64,000 nt of DNA from Malurus cyaneus samueli (Eukaryota; Chordata; Aves; Passeriformes; Maluridae). This document shows, in pieces, positions 25,310 to 37,800 of this stretch. Position 1 is the first letter of the stretch. Each line of letters starts with the position of its first letter. The notes beneath the pieces are model-generated. The model was given only the letters and a program-made list of their open reading frames with translations. It searched no databases and was not told the origin of the DNA. The stretch covers positions 46,307,814 through 46,371,813 of the forward strand of contig CM019217.1 in the NCBI GenBank assembly GCA_009741485.1, in the 5' to 3' direction. A program made the translations under genes and the position numbers.

Positions 25310-25700
25310 GGACCCCCGCCCTCCCCGCCATGGCGCCTCGCGCCGCCATGACGTCACTTCCCGGGGCCGCCGGGGCCGCCCCTGCCGGCCGCTCCCCCAT
25401 GGCGGCGGTGGTGGCGGGGCCGGCGGGGCGGGCGGCGGTGGCGGCGGATCCTCGGCGGCGCTGGGCGACGGCGGCGCCATCGACTACTCGGTGCACGAGG
25501 CGTGGAACGAGGCCACCAACGTGTACCTGCTGGTGGTGCTGGCCAGCCTCGCTCTGCTCGTCTACGCGCGGCGGTGAGAGGAGGCCCGGGCGGGCGGGGC
25601 GGGCGGCGCTCCCGCGGGGCCCCCTCGTGGAGGGGCGACACCTCTCACCGCCTTGCCCCCTCCTCGCAGGAACAAGAGGAGGATTATGCGCATCTTCACC
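25310..25700 (+). promoter_or_regulatory. SMIM19: SMIM19 CpG-island promoter with a CRE site
   Basis: A dense GGC/CpG-rich block covers SMIM19 exon 1 and intron 1. A perfect cAMP-response palindrome TGACGTCA is at 25349-25356, just upstream of the probable start codon. Two ATGs (25330 and 25348) precede the likely initiator and are out of the SMIM19 frame, so they either lie upstream of the transcription start or begin an upstream frame. Confidence 0.65.
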
Positions 25701-27032
25701 CTGCCCCCGGCCGCCGAGACGCCGCCCGAACCCAACTTCTACGACAGCATGAAGAAAATCCGCCTGCGGCAGCAGCTGGAGATGTACTCCATCGGTAAGT
25801 CAGAGGGAAGAGGGGCTCCCCCGGGCCTGCGGGCTTCTGGGGACCCTTCCTAAAAGGGTTCCTAAAGGGGTGGCCTCGAGCCTTGTGCGGTGGGCAGAGC
25901 CTGGTCCTGTGGCACCATGTGAGCAGGGGTTCTGCAGCAGCCAGGGCCGCAGGACTGTTGCGTGCGGAAGTACGGAGCGCTGTGCAATTCTCTTAAGCAA
26001 ATGTCAAAACGAATCCCATGTTACACTCTGAAAGAGCTGGGAGCGTCTGGATGTTGTCAAAACGTGGACGGATTTGTAAAAGTTGAGAGGACTGGAATCA
26101 TGAGCAATACAACCACATAAATTGAAAATAAATGAGAATTTTACTGTACCAACACTGTTGCTGCTCCCATCTTTTTGCTGAAGGTCAGCATGGAGGCAGG
26201 AAAGAGCCCCATGCCCCTGATATTCCAGTGGTCCAATTCAGCAAAACACCTGACCTTGCTTCACATCTGCCATACACGTATGCCTAGAGGAAATAAGTGG
26301 GGAAAAAAACAAAACAACTTAGTGATCTGAAACCACCTTTTAAACGCAAAGATTTGATGTAAAGATTATTTACACCAGGCCATTGCATTCTGTAGGAATA
26401 AATGGATGTTCTTTCTGCAGTCGAAGGCCTGCTGATGTCTGTACCACTGCACACAAGTCTTTGGTCTCCCTTTGCCTTGCTAACCAGATTAATTTTGAAG
26501 TCAATGTAATTGTTAGCTTGTGGCTTACATATTGTGGAGATGAGCAATGTGGACATCAACCTGTTGACTGTTGAGTTGTTCAGGTCATCTGTAACAGAAC
26601 TTCTGAAGCCATAGCCTTTCATTTTATCTATTTTTATTTTAATAAGAGGACGTGAATGGAATCATAGTTCTCTGCCATTGATTTGCTGACGTTTTTCCAT
26701 GACTCTACTGTTGATCGTTTACAAGGCCACATGCTAAATGTGAAGTTCCACATGGTGACTGAAACTTCCCCTTGTGTGGCTGTGGCTTAAATTACATTCT
26801 CTGATATTAAGTCTACTTGTTGATGGTTGTCATAGTTATACATGTATATGTATATATACACATATGTATACATATATATGTGTATATACAATAAATAGTA
26901 ATAGTAATAATAATATAAAATAAATGGTATATTGGTGTTGATTGGTGTTTCTTTTTTTCAGCAAGGAAGTATGAACAGCAGCAGCAGCAGCCACCAAAAC
27001 AGACTGAAAGCGTACAGCTCTCAGTGGAATGA
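25399..27032 (+). CDS. SMIM19: Small integral membrane protein 19 (three exons, frame break at start)
   Basis: SMIM19 (C8orf40) is a conserved single-pass membrane protein of unknown function. Coding exons are 25399-25573, 25670-25794 and 26962-27032, with phases that join correctly. The body matches human well: [20 protein letters not shown], one membrane segment over about [16 protein letters not shown], then [29 protein letters not shown] and a C-terminus ESVQLSVE (human ...SVQLSLE). The start is problematic. The best-placed ATG (25399) is one base out of frame with the body as written; adding one base after it would give MAGGGG, matching the human MAGG start. The body frame has no nearby ATG, only a CTG at 25461 in strong context. 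A sequence error or an indel in the GGC-rich run is the simplest reading. Exon 3 carries five consecutive Gln codons. Confidence 0.88.
25574..25669 (+). other. SMIM19: SMIM19 intron 1 (96 bp)
   Basis: A very short GC-rich intron, GTGAGA to CGCAG, that splits an Arg codon (CG|G). Confidence 0.88.
25795..26961 (+). other. SMIM19: SMIM19 intron 2
   Basis: A 1.17-kb intron with a GTAAGT donor and a TTTTTTTCAG acceptor. Its 3' half contains a TA/TG microsatellite followed by a degenerate AATA-rich run. No other feature was seen. Confidence 0.88.
26838..26930. repeat. TA/TG microsatellite followed by AAT-rich run
   Basis: Alternating TATATG, TACATA and TATACA units give way to repeated AATAGT and AATAAT units. 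This is a compound, interrupted microsatellite inside SMIM19 intron 2, about 30 bases before the exon 3 acceptor. Confidence 0.85.
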
Positions 27033-27870
27033 AGCCCACAGTTCTGTAGGAACTCAGGATATATATCCAGTGCTGATTTTAAGAGTCAATGTGGAGCTAT
27101 TTTCAATGCTTTTTAATTGATACATAGCTGAAGGGAAGGGGGAAAGGAAGGGGACTGTCCCTAAAACTTTGTTCTTAGTAGCTTTTCTCTGAGCCTTTGT
27201 GAGGTAAACAGAGTGCCTGCCTACTGGAACATTCAGCATGAAAGTACCCAGCACAGGACAGACCTGCTCAGAGAAACCTGCGGGTAGGGAAGTGCAGTCT
27301 TACCAGTGTCTTAAATTATTTCTCTCTGCTAGCACCCTGGAAATCAGCTCCTACCTTCTCTGACAACAGCACCCTAGAGAAAGCAAGGCAGTACCAATCT
27401 GCCTGGAAACCCTTGTGTTCCTTCAGCATGAGTTGTCAAATTTGCTGAATACAGTCAATAAGTGTGAATGAAGGCACTGTGGCCTTACTGCCTGGTGAAG
27501 GAGAACAGCTTTGAGAGCCTGGAGTGTTGATAGTGGTAGTGCAGAAAAGTTCTGCTCTCTTTGTATTTGGGAGTTGTGTATGCAATACTGTGAACCTTTC
27601 CTGGAGAAACTTTGAGAAGTAAACAGTGACCTACACGAGTAGAAGACACTTAAAGCCACTACTGTAATGTTAATAGCAAGGTGGTTAGCTTAATCTAGTC
27701 AGATTGCTGTAAAGAATGCTCTGTCTATAAAAATCTGTATAAGTAGGTCACAGCTTATCCAGAAGAGACTTCACACTGCAGTTAATTTTTCTTTCTAGGT
27801 AAATCTCAACATCAGTGAATTAAAAGGGTTCTGCAGCACTTCTAAATAAAAGCATCTAATCATGAAAACT
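27033..27870 (+). other. SMIM19: Probable SMIM19 3' UTR
   Basis: This runs from the TGA at 27030-27032 to just past an AATAAA at 27845-27850. The poly(A) choice is inferred from position only. No ORF with support lies inside. Confidence 0.5.
27845..27850 (+). terminator. SMIM19: Candidate SMIM19 poly(A) signal
   Basis: AATAAA about 0.8 kb after the SMIM19 stop codon and about 0.25 kb before the next CpG island. Confidence 0.45.
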
Positions 27871-28109
27871 ACTTGAAGATGTATCATGCTGTAATTCCTA
27901 AGGTTACACAACTTGAGTTGGCCAAATGATGAACAAACAGCACAGCGCTGGGAGTGTATGTCCAGGAGTTTTCTCCTGTTCTGTGCTGAAGTCTTGGAGC
28001 AGTGGTGAGCAGCACTGCGGTTCCATTTAGATATGAAGAATGAATGTGAGATAGGCTTTGAGCACCGGATGTTAGCGGATTGAAATAATCTGTACTTCAA
28101 TATCTGTAG

Positions 28110-29020
28110 GGGCTGTAAAACGTGAACTCGGCCGAACTTACAGTGGCAGAAGGTTCAGTGGGTTTGCCCCATGAAAAGGCATCTTTGGGTGAAGGCTGGC
28201 TCCCCGTGACAGCTTCCTCGCGTGTAAACCGCGGAAAACAGCAGGGTCGCTCTGTGGGGCCGGGGGCCACGGAGAGCGGGGAGGGCGGAGAGCCCCGGGG
28301 CTGCCGCTGCCATGTCTTTCCCGCGTTACTCTGGCCATGTGATGACCCGGCTCCGCACCGCGTCCCCGTCACTCAGCGGGGTTTACGGGGCACAGAGCCC
28401 CGGGCGCGGGAGAATTCCTCGCTCCGCATCCTCCTTCTCCCCCCGGAAACTGCGCCGATTCCCCTCGGCACGACCTCACTTCCTCCCGCGCTTCCGTGTC
28501 CGGGACGCGCCGCCGCCGCCCGCCGCTGCTGCCGCTGCCGCCGGTGCTGCCGCCGCTGCTGCTCGGAGCCGGAGCGCCCGCGGGCGGTGAGTGGGCCGCG
28601 CCGCCCTCGCCCCGCCGCCCCTCGTGCCCCGTCCGCGCCGAGGGAGGGGAGGGTCGCCTCGCCGGGAGCCGTGGCGAGGCGGGAAGGGGCCGCCCGAGGA
28701 GAAAGCACGGTCGGGGGCGGAGAAGGGGTGTCCGGGTCCGGCCGCATCTCCGCGGGCGGGCTGCGTGCCGCCGCCGGGCCGGGCGGGCTCTCCGCTCCAT
28801 CCTTCGCGGGTGCGCTCCCCGCGTGTCCCGTACCCCCGGTTCGCCCCGCGGGCGCCGCAGCGACGTCCCGGCACGGGGGCTCGTGGCTGTCCGGACGGCT
28901 GAGCCCTCCCTCCTTCCCACCGGCCCTGCCCACCCGGGCGGGCAGGCAGGGAACGGAGCTTTTCCAATGGCGCATCTCTGCCGGCGCCGCTGCCCGCCGC
29001 AGCCGCCCGGTGCGGCTCTT
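28110..29020 (+). promoter_or_regulatory. SLC20A2: CpG-island promoter of SLC20A2
   Basis: A roughly 0.9-kb CpG-rich block is followed on the + strand by a GTGAGT donor at 28587 and, 24 kb later, by a 5'-untranslated/coding exon of SLC20A2. No TATA box is obvious. Open frames in this block reflect GC-rich composition and have no protein-like motif. Assignment to SLC20A2 rests on strand, position and the usual presence of a noncoding exon 1 in this gene. Confidence 0.6.
28480..28586 (+). other. SLC20A2: Probable SLC20A2 noncoding exon 1 (3' border supported)
   Basis: The segment ends GCCCGCGGGCG|GTGAGT, a good donor inside the CpG island. The transcription start is not determined, so the left border is nominal. 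It would splice to the acceptor at 52925. Confidence 0.45.
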
Positions 29021-30032
29021 TTCGCTTCAATGGAGCAGCATGTCAGAATGAACCCGCACCTCCCAGCTTTCCGAGCACAGCCTTCTTTCGGGCTGCAGAT
29101 CATAATTTCGCAGTTTGCCTTTCAGCTTAGCTGAAAGCAGCGTGAAGGGCTTAGAAATCTGGAGCAGCGTGCGGCTTCGTCTGTATTTATGGACCTGAGG
29201 CAGTGGCCCGAGCATTTCACAAACTTACTTGCCTATAACAAAAAGCTTGTAAGAGAATTTCCAAAAACAAAAGGTTTTTCAGGGTGCGTGCCTTTTGCAT
29301 GTGTTAGGGTATTTGAAGAATGCTGCTTGAGCCATGAGCGAAGGGCAGGTTGTGGTTTGTTTTCCGGGCTAATGAAGCCACTGAAGTTCTGTCCCGGTGA
29401 AACTGTACCCTGTTCTGCAGGGGGTTCATATTTCAGTGCTACAGTACAAATATGTATTGGGGTGAGAGGTGTAGTTAGCTTTTGAAATTTTACCTCAGAT
29501 TTCTGCACTGATTTTTACCTGTTAATTCACAATTCTGCATGTAGTAAAAAATTAGTCCTTAAAAGCAAAGGCAGATAGAGTGGAGAGACAATAGATTTAT
29601 TTTTCAGGCTTATAGGCATGCATGGGGACGAGTTCTCAAACTCTCTTGGAACTTTGTTCATTCAGAATTGTAGATGTTTTGGATGGGGCAACTTTATGAC
29701 CTTAACAAAAATTGGGCCAAAGTTATCTTCTATTGCATGTGTTTTTGAGAATGCTGTACAGGGGGAACTCTTTCTAGCTTAACCAATACTGTCTAAAAAG
29801 CTGTTATGATGTGTAGATTTAGTGGTGTCTGATCACATGAAGCATGTGAGGGAAGGCTTTCTAAGCAGTTAAAACTCTACATCTGTAAGATACCCCAGAA
29901 AATCATTAACAAGTTGCTCTCGATTATAACTACAATGTTTCTGTGAATCTGACCACTCTTTTGTCTCCGTGTGAGCTGCTGAACATCAGATCTTTGTAAA
30001 TGCAGTCTTCAGATGGCGTTGCAACCATGACT

Positions 30033-30068
30033 CTATAATCTTATGTGAAAACTATAATCTTCTGTGAA
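30033..30068. repeat. 19-bp tandem duplication
   Basis: CTATAATCTTATGTGAA at 30033 is followed 19 bases later by CTATAATCTTCTGTGAA. One substitution separates the two copies. Confidence 0.75.
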
Positions 30069-31758
30069 GTGGTGGAAAAGTCATCTCTCTCCTTGTAACC
30101 AAAATGTGGCTGGCTAGGTTTTTTACTCATCGCTGCACAGATCAAAGGTTTTTGGATAGAGCTGTATAAATTCTATGACAAGGCTCGAGAGGGTCTTAAA
30201 TACCTGTGAGTGTGTCAGTGTTTCAAGAAGATATCTTAAACTCTGTGGGCCTTGTAGTGAAAATATCCTCCTCCGTGCCACAAGCATTTTGCATTTCAGT
30301 TTGGTGTTACATGCCCGGATAGTATGAACCGGCTGAGCCCAGATGAGAACGGATCCTGCAGCAGCTGCCAGGATACCTTGTAGCCAGCCATAGGAGTCAG
30401 GAATCTCAGCAGCGTGAAGCTCCAGTGGTCCTAAACTTGCTCTCAGACTTCCCTTCCAAAACTGCCTGATCCATTGAGGAGACCCAGAGAGGAAGCCTTT
30501 GCTGTGCCACTTGTGCTGCTGGTGCCAGTAGAAGCTCAGAAAATGGGGAGAATATCCCAGTACTTTTGTCTGAGGACAGCTTGCATGAAAGCTTCTTCAA
30601 TGCAATGCACAATTATTAATTGAGAATATTCTAACCAGTGATGAATCTTCCTGTAATTTATGTTTTGCATATATGATTAAGCAGCATTGGCCAAAAGCCT
30701 GGTGACAGCACAGGGCTCTGGAATGTTTCTCTGTTGCCTGGGCAGTTTATTCATGTTAGCTTACTTCCGTGAGCTTAATCGCTCCTTTTAAAGTCCTCCT
30801 GAACTCAGGAGTGCCGCTGCTGTTGAGCAAGCTGAAATTATACACGCTGCAGAGAGAAAGGTGGGTATGTTGCAACTTAACATCTCTTTCGGAGGAATTG
30901 AAAAGATTGTGCCCCAGCCCTAATTTCTGCATTAAAGAGATTGAAAGTTGTCATTGCATGCCTTCTTCAACAGGGAAGCAGCACCTTGTTAAAAAACGTG
31001 TTATTAAATCCATGATGTCTTTGGCCTGTTATGCCTAAAGAGCAACAGTGTTTGGAGTAGGCTTGCTGACAAAGTGGAGTCTTTAGTCATGGTTGCTTAT
31101 GCTGTAGATCAGAAGTAGTGATCAAAAGGCATTCTCTTTCCCCTCCAAAAACTTAAACTGTGCTTTAGTCATGGTAAGGAACCTGGGTGTTGCTTATTAA
31201 AGTAGTTAGTCAAACAAAAAGGCAGCACTTGATCTTGTCCTTGAGACAGAGCTGCCACTGAAGAGCAGAAGGTTTCAGTGCCTCAGGCCCTCGGGAATGG
31301 AGGTAAGATCCTTTACTTTGCAGCCCCACTTCTGTTGTGGCATAAGAGTTAGGGGCTGTCGTCCAGTTTTTTGTAGTCTTAAGAAGCACCAGCAGAAATT
31401 GGCATTACCTGAGTGGACGGGACTCCCTGCTACCTGAGTAGCTGGCAGAACACCCCAAAGCCAGCACAAATGTCTCATGAGAAATCTGACATCAGGGAAT
31501 GGAAATCCACGCTGCTTCTTCCATAACAGAAGGCAAGAAGAGAGGAAGAAAAAAGGCACATGGTTTTATTAGGAGCAAAAACCTCAAGATTTTTTAAGGC
31601 AGAAAAATCCTGCCTTAATTACTTTTTCCCTAACTCTGATAAAAAAAATGGCTGATAAAACTTCTCAGTGCTCAGTTTGCTCGGTGAAATCTGTGTTTGT
31701 GTTGAAAAGACTGAGAGCCTTTTTAAGAATGAAGATATTTTGCCTTATTTTTGCAAGG

Positions 31759-31853
31759 AATGTCTAAGCTTTGGGTGTTACTTTAATAATAATAATTCCT
31801 GATCTTTTTACAGAATATCTAAACTCTGGGCGTTACTTTAATAAAAATAACTT
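31759..31853. repeat. Diverged tandem duplication, 55-bp period
   Basis: The copy at 31759-31800 (AATGTCTAAGCTTTGGGTGT, then TACTTTAATAATAATAATTC) recurs at 31814-31853 (AATATCTAAACTCTGGGCGT, then TACTTTAATAAAAATAACTT). Several substitutions separate the copies, so the event is old. Confidence 0.75.
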
Positions 31854-34800
31854 CAAACTCCAAGATTAACAGAATTGCTAAAAGGAATTAGTTCTCAATA
31901 AGGAAAACAATAAACTAACTTTGGAATTTCTGAACCAAGCCCTCGAAGGCAATTTGTGGCAAAACTCCAGGAAAAAAAATCTCATTTTTATAAAATAGTT
32001 ATATATCTTCTTTCTCACTTATACCTAGGCACTGCTTTGAAGAGTGGTTCTCTCCTTGCAGATGCCTAGGAATGAGGTGTTTTAAGAGAATTTGGTTTAA
32101 TTTTAATCTAGCAGTAAAACAAATTTATCTTGAAAAGGGGCTGTTCACATTTGAAAACTGTAGTCCGAGAAAATGCTTTTTCCATTTGCATATCTGAAGA
32201 AGAACTTATATCCTGAGTCTGCAAAGGAGTAGTCCCCTTCAGTTTCTGCCTGGCTGTCAGACTTGCTGGAACTGGTTTTGGACATCCATGATGCATAAAA
32301 TGCACACATGGATCTACTGCTTGCTCCTGAGAAAGACCATGGTTTTGATAATAGAAACATTTTGTCTTTTTTGTAATGGAGTAGAACTGGTATTTTGAAA
32401 AGATTCAGCCAACAGGAGGGCTGTATTACTTTCCAAAATATCCTCTGGATCATCTTGGAAACATCATTTGTAATATGCTCTTGACTGACAGCATAGGGTG
32501 TGAGGCGTAAATTCCTGAGCAGGAAAGATGTATGTGGGTTGTGCAATGGGAGACTCCATGTGATGTCGTTATTTATGGCGCTTCTCTCAGATGTCTTTCT
32601 GGGACTCAAAACAGCTGCTGTGAACTTTACCCAGCGCCGAGTACTAGGTATGTTTGAACCACTATTTTGCTGTTGCTTGGATCATGGTGATAAGCAGTAC
32701 AGAGCCAGGTTCTGTGACACTGGTTGAAAGAACAGAGCAGAACTTCTACTGATTGTTGAAATCCTTGCAGGGGGGAAAAAGTAAGAATATCACCTTCATC
32801 GTGGACAATAGGGACTGATAGCTGAAGGCTACCCATTCCTTTGTGCTGTAATATGGAAGGAAGAGTTGACTGTCAGAGGAGGAAGACTTGCTTTTTCTTT
32901 TCAGGGAAAGAAAGCTCTGAAGGATAGAGGCAGAGGTGCAGATTTTTCACTCTTACCTCTTTTCTTCATGACTGTTGTTAAATGGCAGCCATCATTGTTT
33001 GCAGGAGCTTTTCCTTGCTTTAGTAAAGAGCTGTGGATTGTCATGCGTTTTGATCTGTGGCAATGTTGTTGTTAAACAGATCCAAATCTACAGTCAGATA
33101 AGGCTCAGAATAATTGATGTTTTTAGCTCAGCTAAATAACTGAGTTCACATGATCTGCGAGTGGCCAGCGGATTTTTTTTCTTAGGCAAAGTATGTACTG
33201 CTTGTATTGTACATTTATTTAAAGCTAATTTTATCACAACAGATTGAGAATTCTAGCAACCAAAAATACCTTAGTTGAGTCCATTAAAAAAATTTCCTTA
33301 CCCAAAATCCATTCCTGTTTGTGACAAACAGAAAATATCACTTCTTCTTGACTTCATAGTCTGTAGTGACCCCAAAGTGGTGAGAGCATTGCACTCCATG
33401 CCTCTGAGATTGCTTTTGCCACTGCTGATGGGAGAATTGTTCTGTATCATTACTGTCTTCCCTTTCAACCTCAGCACATTCTGAAATGCCAAAGGCAAAC
33501 CACTTGATGGCTGATCAGAGGTCCTGGCCATTCTGGTATGGCAGTGCTCCGAACCTTGTGGCTTGGACCACTGTTTGAGCATTGCCTAAGAACACTGTAT
33601 AAGTACCCAGCTCAATTTCTTGTCTTTACACATGTGAGACACAGGAACAGGAAAAGGTTTATGGCCTCTTGGAAAGAAAGTGTAAAGATTGTTGCTCTGA
33701 AACAGAGTTTCTAAGACTGTGTAACACCATGGAGAGGGCTTTGAGAAATACGGCATGGGACAATTTTACTGCCATTATGAGACCTATACTTTATTGACTA
33801 ATCAGTCTCTGATACTCAAGTAGAGAAAGAAATTGCATGTGTTTGTATTATTTAATGAGGCAACTGTTGACAAAGTGATGCGTTACCAGTTCTGTTAGTG
33901 CTGTTTTGAACATAAAAGAACTCCATTTGTTTCTGGACAATAATATGGAACAGGCTTTTTCTCTCAGCCTCCTGCTTGCCTGAAGGTTGTTCCAAAGAGG
34001 GATGAAATGGTGTAATTTTCTTTGGGTTGAGGCACAGAAGTATTCTCTTGCCATAACTTAGCAGTTCCAAGCCCATAATCACAACGTTTGTGGTAAACAG
34101 TGATGACTGTGTGGTATTTCTCACAGATGCTGTAAAAACTCTGTCATCTCCTTGGGGGGCCATCTTCCCGTGAGATACCAGCCTTTCTCTCTTTCTCTCC
34201 TGAAGATTTTGGGACTAAACCTGTGGCCTGGAGTCCAGAGTTTTAGCTTCATAGGCTTGGAGAAGAAAATGCAGCCCAAGTAATGATTGAAAGCAGGACT
34301 GTATTTCTGGGAGACAAGAGGTTCCAGAACTTCAAGTGTGTTTTAAGAGTCTCCCTTTCTTGTCTGCTGCTTGCATGTATAAATTTCCCACCCCCCCCAA
34401 ACTTCTATTGAATGAAGGTGTGGCTTTATACCTTTGATGCATGTTGCAAATGTTCTGTGAGCAGAAACAGCCAAGAGCACTGGAACTTCAGTAAGTACTT
34501 GGCATAATGATCCTGATGGATATGAGCTCATCCATAAGGAAAAAAAGTAGCAATATCAGCTACAGTTACTGCACAGGGGAACCTGCAGCCGGCAAGAACA
34601 TCAGCTGAGAGCAAAATGGGATTGGTGTTGTGTGGTTGGACTTCGTTGTTCTTTGGTCAGGCATGGAGATGAGACGGTAATTCTTTGCTCAGAGAGATTC
34701 CTTACAGCCTTAAAAAGCCCAGCATAGTATGCTTCTTGTCTATTCTTTTATGAGTAAATTTATCAGAATCTTTAAGGGAGAGTTCAGAGAGCACAACACA

Positions 34801-37800
34801 GAGCAAAACATCTTGCTTATAATTAAGGGTGGCAATTACGGATTGCAAAACATCATAAAAGTGAGCTTGCAAGATCTAGAAAAGGGTAGGGCCTGCTGAA
34901 GTCTTCATGCAACTGCCAACTTTCCTGCTGATCCCAGAAATGTAGCTTAAAGAAATGTTGCTAGATATCTGATAGAAGCTGCTCCATTGTTGCCTTAAAG
35001 ATCCTCAGATTACGCTCCTGCTCTGTCGAAGGGCATAATGTGGCATGGCAATTTCTGGTGCAAGGCCGGCTGGAGCTCTTGGAAGGGGAGCAGAGGTGGT
35101 TAATGGCTCTGCTAGTTTCCATAGTGCAAGAACAAAGGGATATTTAAATGACACTGAAAATCATTACATTTGAAATTGGCATGAATACACACGATATTAC
35201 CAAGGGCAAAAGTTTAGTTGGATTCCAAGCAGACTTGGGGCCTTATATATAAAGACAATGTCCAGAGTTGCAGTAAATAGGATTAAAAATAAATTAAGCA
35301 CATAAACCTTCATGCTAATTGATGAGGTCAGGAAGGAATTTCCCTTTTGGGTGAATGACATCATTGTTCACTACCTGAGCTGTTCCACCTTCTAAAGCAT
35401 CTGGTCCTGATCACTGGAGGCAGGATTCACAAACAAATGGACCAGCAACCTGGCCTGTCGTGGCAATGCTTCGCTTACACTGCCTGGGTAGGATCTTGTT
35501 GAAAGGGATTGAGAACTCTATTTTTTTAGGGTTTTCTCTGGCCACCTGTGCTGCAGTGTATGTCTGCTTTTCCAGAGTCTCATTGGTGAAGCAGGACAGC
35601 TGTTGTCCAAGTGCCTTTAATGAATCCTAAGAATTGCTTGCTGACATGTCAGCAGCAGCCCACACAGAGATGGAAGATGTGATGGGCTCATAAGGCATTG
35701 CAGTGTTGCTCCATAAATTCAAAGGTAGCTCTTTGAGCAGCTGAACTAGTGATGGTGAGACTCTCCTGCAGCTTTCTTGGTTTTGGTGGCACTGTGGTAC
35801 CTTACATATCTTTCCTTCTTCCTCTCTTACCATTACACAGCAGTACTGTTAGCATCCCTGATTTTCCCAACAATAGAGTGCCTGAGCAGCTTCTCACTGC
35901 CTTGTAGTTCTTTGGTATATTTAATCACAATGTGCTGTCTCCCTGATGTTTGTGAACCAGACGTGATGCTCAGGGGGCTGCCTTGGTTACTTACTTTCCT
36001 AGTCTGCTGTAGGAATTGAGCACCTGTCAAATCGCTATGCTTTTGCATGAGATTAGGTTGAAATTGGCCTTATAGTTTGCATGTCTGTGCATGGGACAAC
36101 CAGTGTGCTTATATAACCATTGTTTTTCTTGGGAAACAAGGAACAATGTCAGTCTTGCAAGCAAGTTGCTGTGGAATATTTTTTCTCTCAAAGCGATTAG
36201 GTGCATGAAGAGTTACACCAAGTAATTGAGGCATGTGTGTTTTTAAAACATTCACTGTTTAATCTTTTAAGACTTTCCCCAAGGTATAAGGGGAAGGCTT
36301 CCTTGCCAAAATACTGTAATTGAGTTAACATTCTGGGAGGTTTCTGTGTTTTGTTACTGAGCTACAAAGCTTCAGAACTTCTGTTACTGAGCTTCTGCTG
36401 GTGTTGGAAGGAAGGAAGATCAAAGTTAGAAGTACCAGCCTGCCAGTAAATTGTCTCTTCAAAAGAAAACTGAAAATTCCTTGGTTGTTTCAGGTGGCAG
36501 CCAGCATCAGATCTTTTTGACAATTATTAATCTTTTCCTGCAGCTCTCTTTCTGCATGGAAAAGTGGGCATCCTGGATGTCTTGTAGATTGTATGGTGTG
36601 TATGCTGACTGTAGACATCTGGTTAATGAGTGAGGATGTCAATAATAAATTGAATTACTTGTCCTCAGTTAATTTCTGCTGCTCAGAGAAAATATGGTAT
36701 TATGATGGCTATGGAACAGTAAAATTACGGTTTCTGTTTTTTGTATACAGTGATCATCATGATAAGAGATTAAGAATCACTATGATATAGAATAATTGGA
36801 TGGTTTATGGACACCTGCTGGATGTCCTGACGTGAGACATTTGTGGCTGCCTCAGCTTTAGCGCTTTTGAAAGCTTGTAAGCTCTCAAAATCTGTGATGT
36901 TACCTTTCCTGAGTGGGTAGTAGCACGTCTCAGTAGCAGACATGGTCACTGAGGCATAAGCTTTCAGGACTGGTTGCCTTCTAAGCACTTTTGAGGGTAA
37001 GGACGTAATCAAGAGTTCAGAATTGAGGGAATATGTATTTTTCTTTGACATATAGTCCCAGCACAGCAAATACCTTTCTGTCCAGTTACTTTAAATCTAT
37101 TGTTTCTGCAATACACAGAGCACTCTCAGAGGGTTTCTTGTTTTCACTAAGGCTCAGTTATCTTCTCGACTGTGATGTGCAAGAACCAAAGCCAAGACTT
37201 TCTGTGCTCTGGTGGGACACTATCCCTACAGCTGAGCCTCATTTCTGCTGTAAGACAGCCAAAATGATGCCCTGTTTCACAGGAAGGAGTTGGTGAAGGA
37301 CTACGCTGTCTTTCTGATTCATGTGTATGGAGCATGGTGTTGTCAAGTGTTTTTTTGCAGAAGAAAAGAGGATTTTAAATGGGACGTGGAATTCTGAGAA
37401 GTTTAGATGGTAGCTGATAAGATGTAGGGTCTGCTCTGCTTCTGGTATGAAGAGGTTTTGATGCTAATGTTTGTTTAAAGATGGCCTTAACCCTGAAAGG
37501 GAAAGATAAAATTGTTTTCATGCTTCTGTTTCACTGAGAGCTGGCTGGCAGAATGGTTTTGGTGCCTCCTTATCAGCCCTGAAGGCTTCGTGGCTGGGGA
37601 GGCTGCAGAAATAATTTCTTGTGTACTGCTTCATTCATCATTCAGGCAAAATTGTAAGGCAGGCAAATGGTTTAGGCTGCATGTTTGGACACAAGGTGGC
37701 TGTGTCTCCATTTTGCAGATGAGTCATCCCTTTGCTGTTTTGTTGTCAGACTCCAAACAGTGCTGCTGTTGGCTTTGGGCCTGCTCAGTCCCAATTTGTG

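Noticed and set aside
25330..25752. 140-codon open frame starting at the first ATG of the SMIM19 island
   Set aside because: Reads through the SMIM19 donor in the wrong frame with Arg/Pro-rich content; the conserved protein is in the neighbouring frame.
28122..29134. Long open frames on both strands in the SLC20A2 CpG island (up to 309 codons)
   Set aside because: Open on several frames at once, rich in Arg/Pro/Ala/Gly, no domain or splice support; typical of stop-poor GC-rich DNA.
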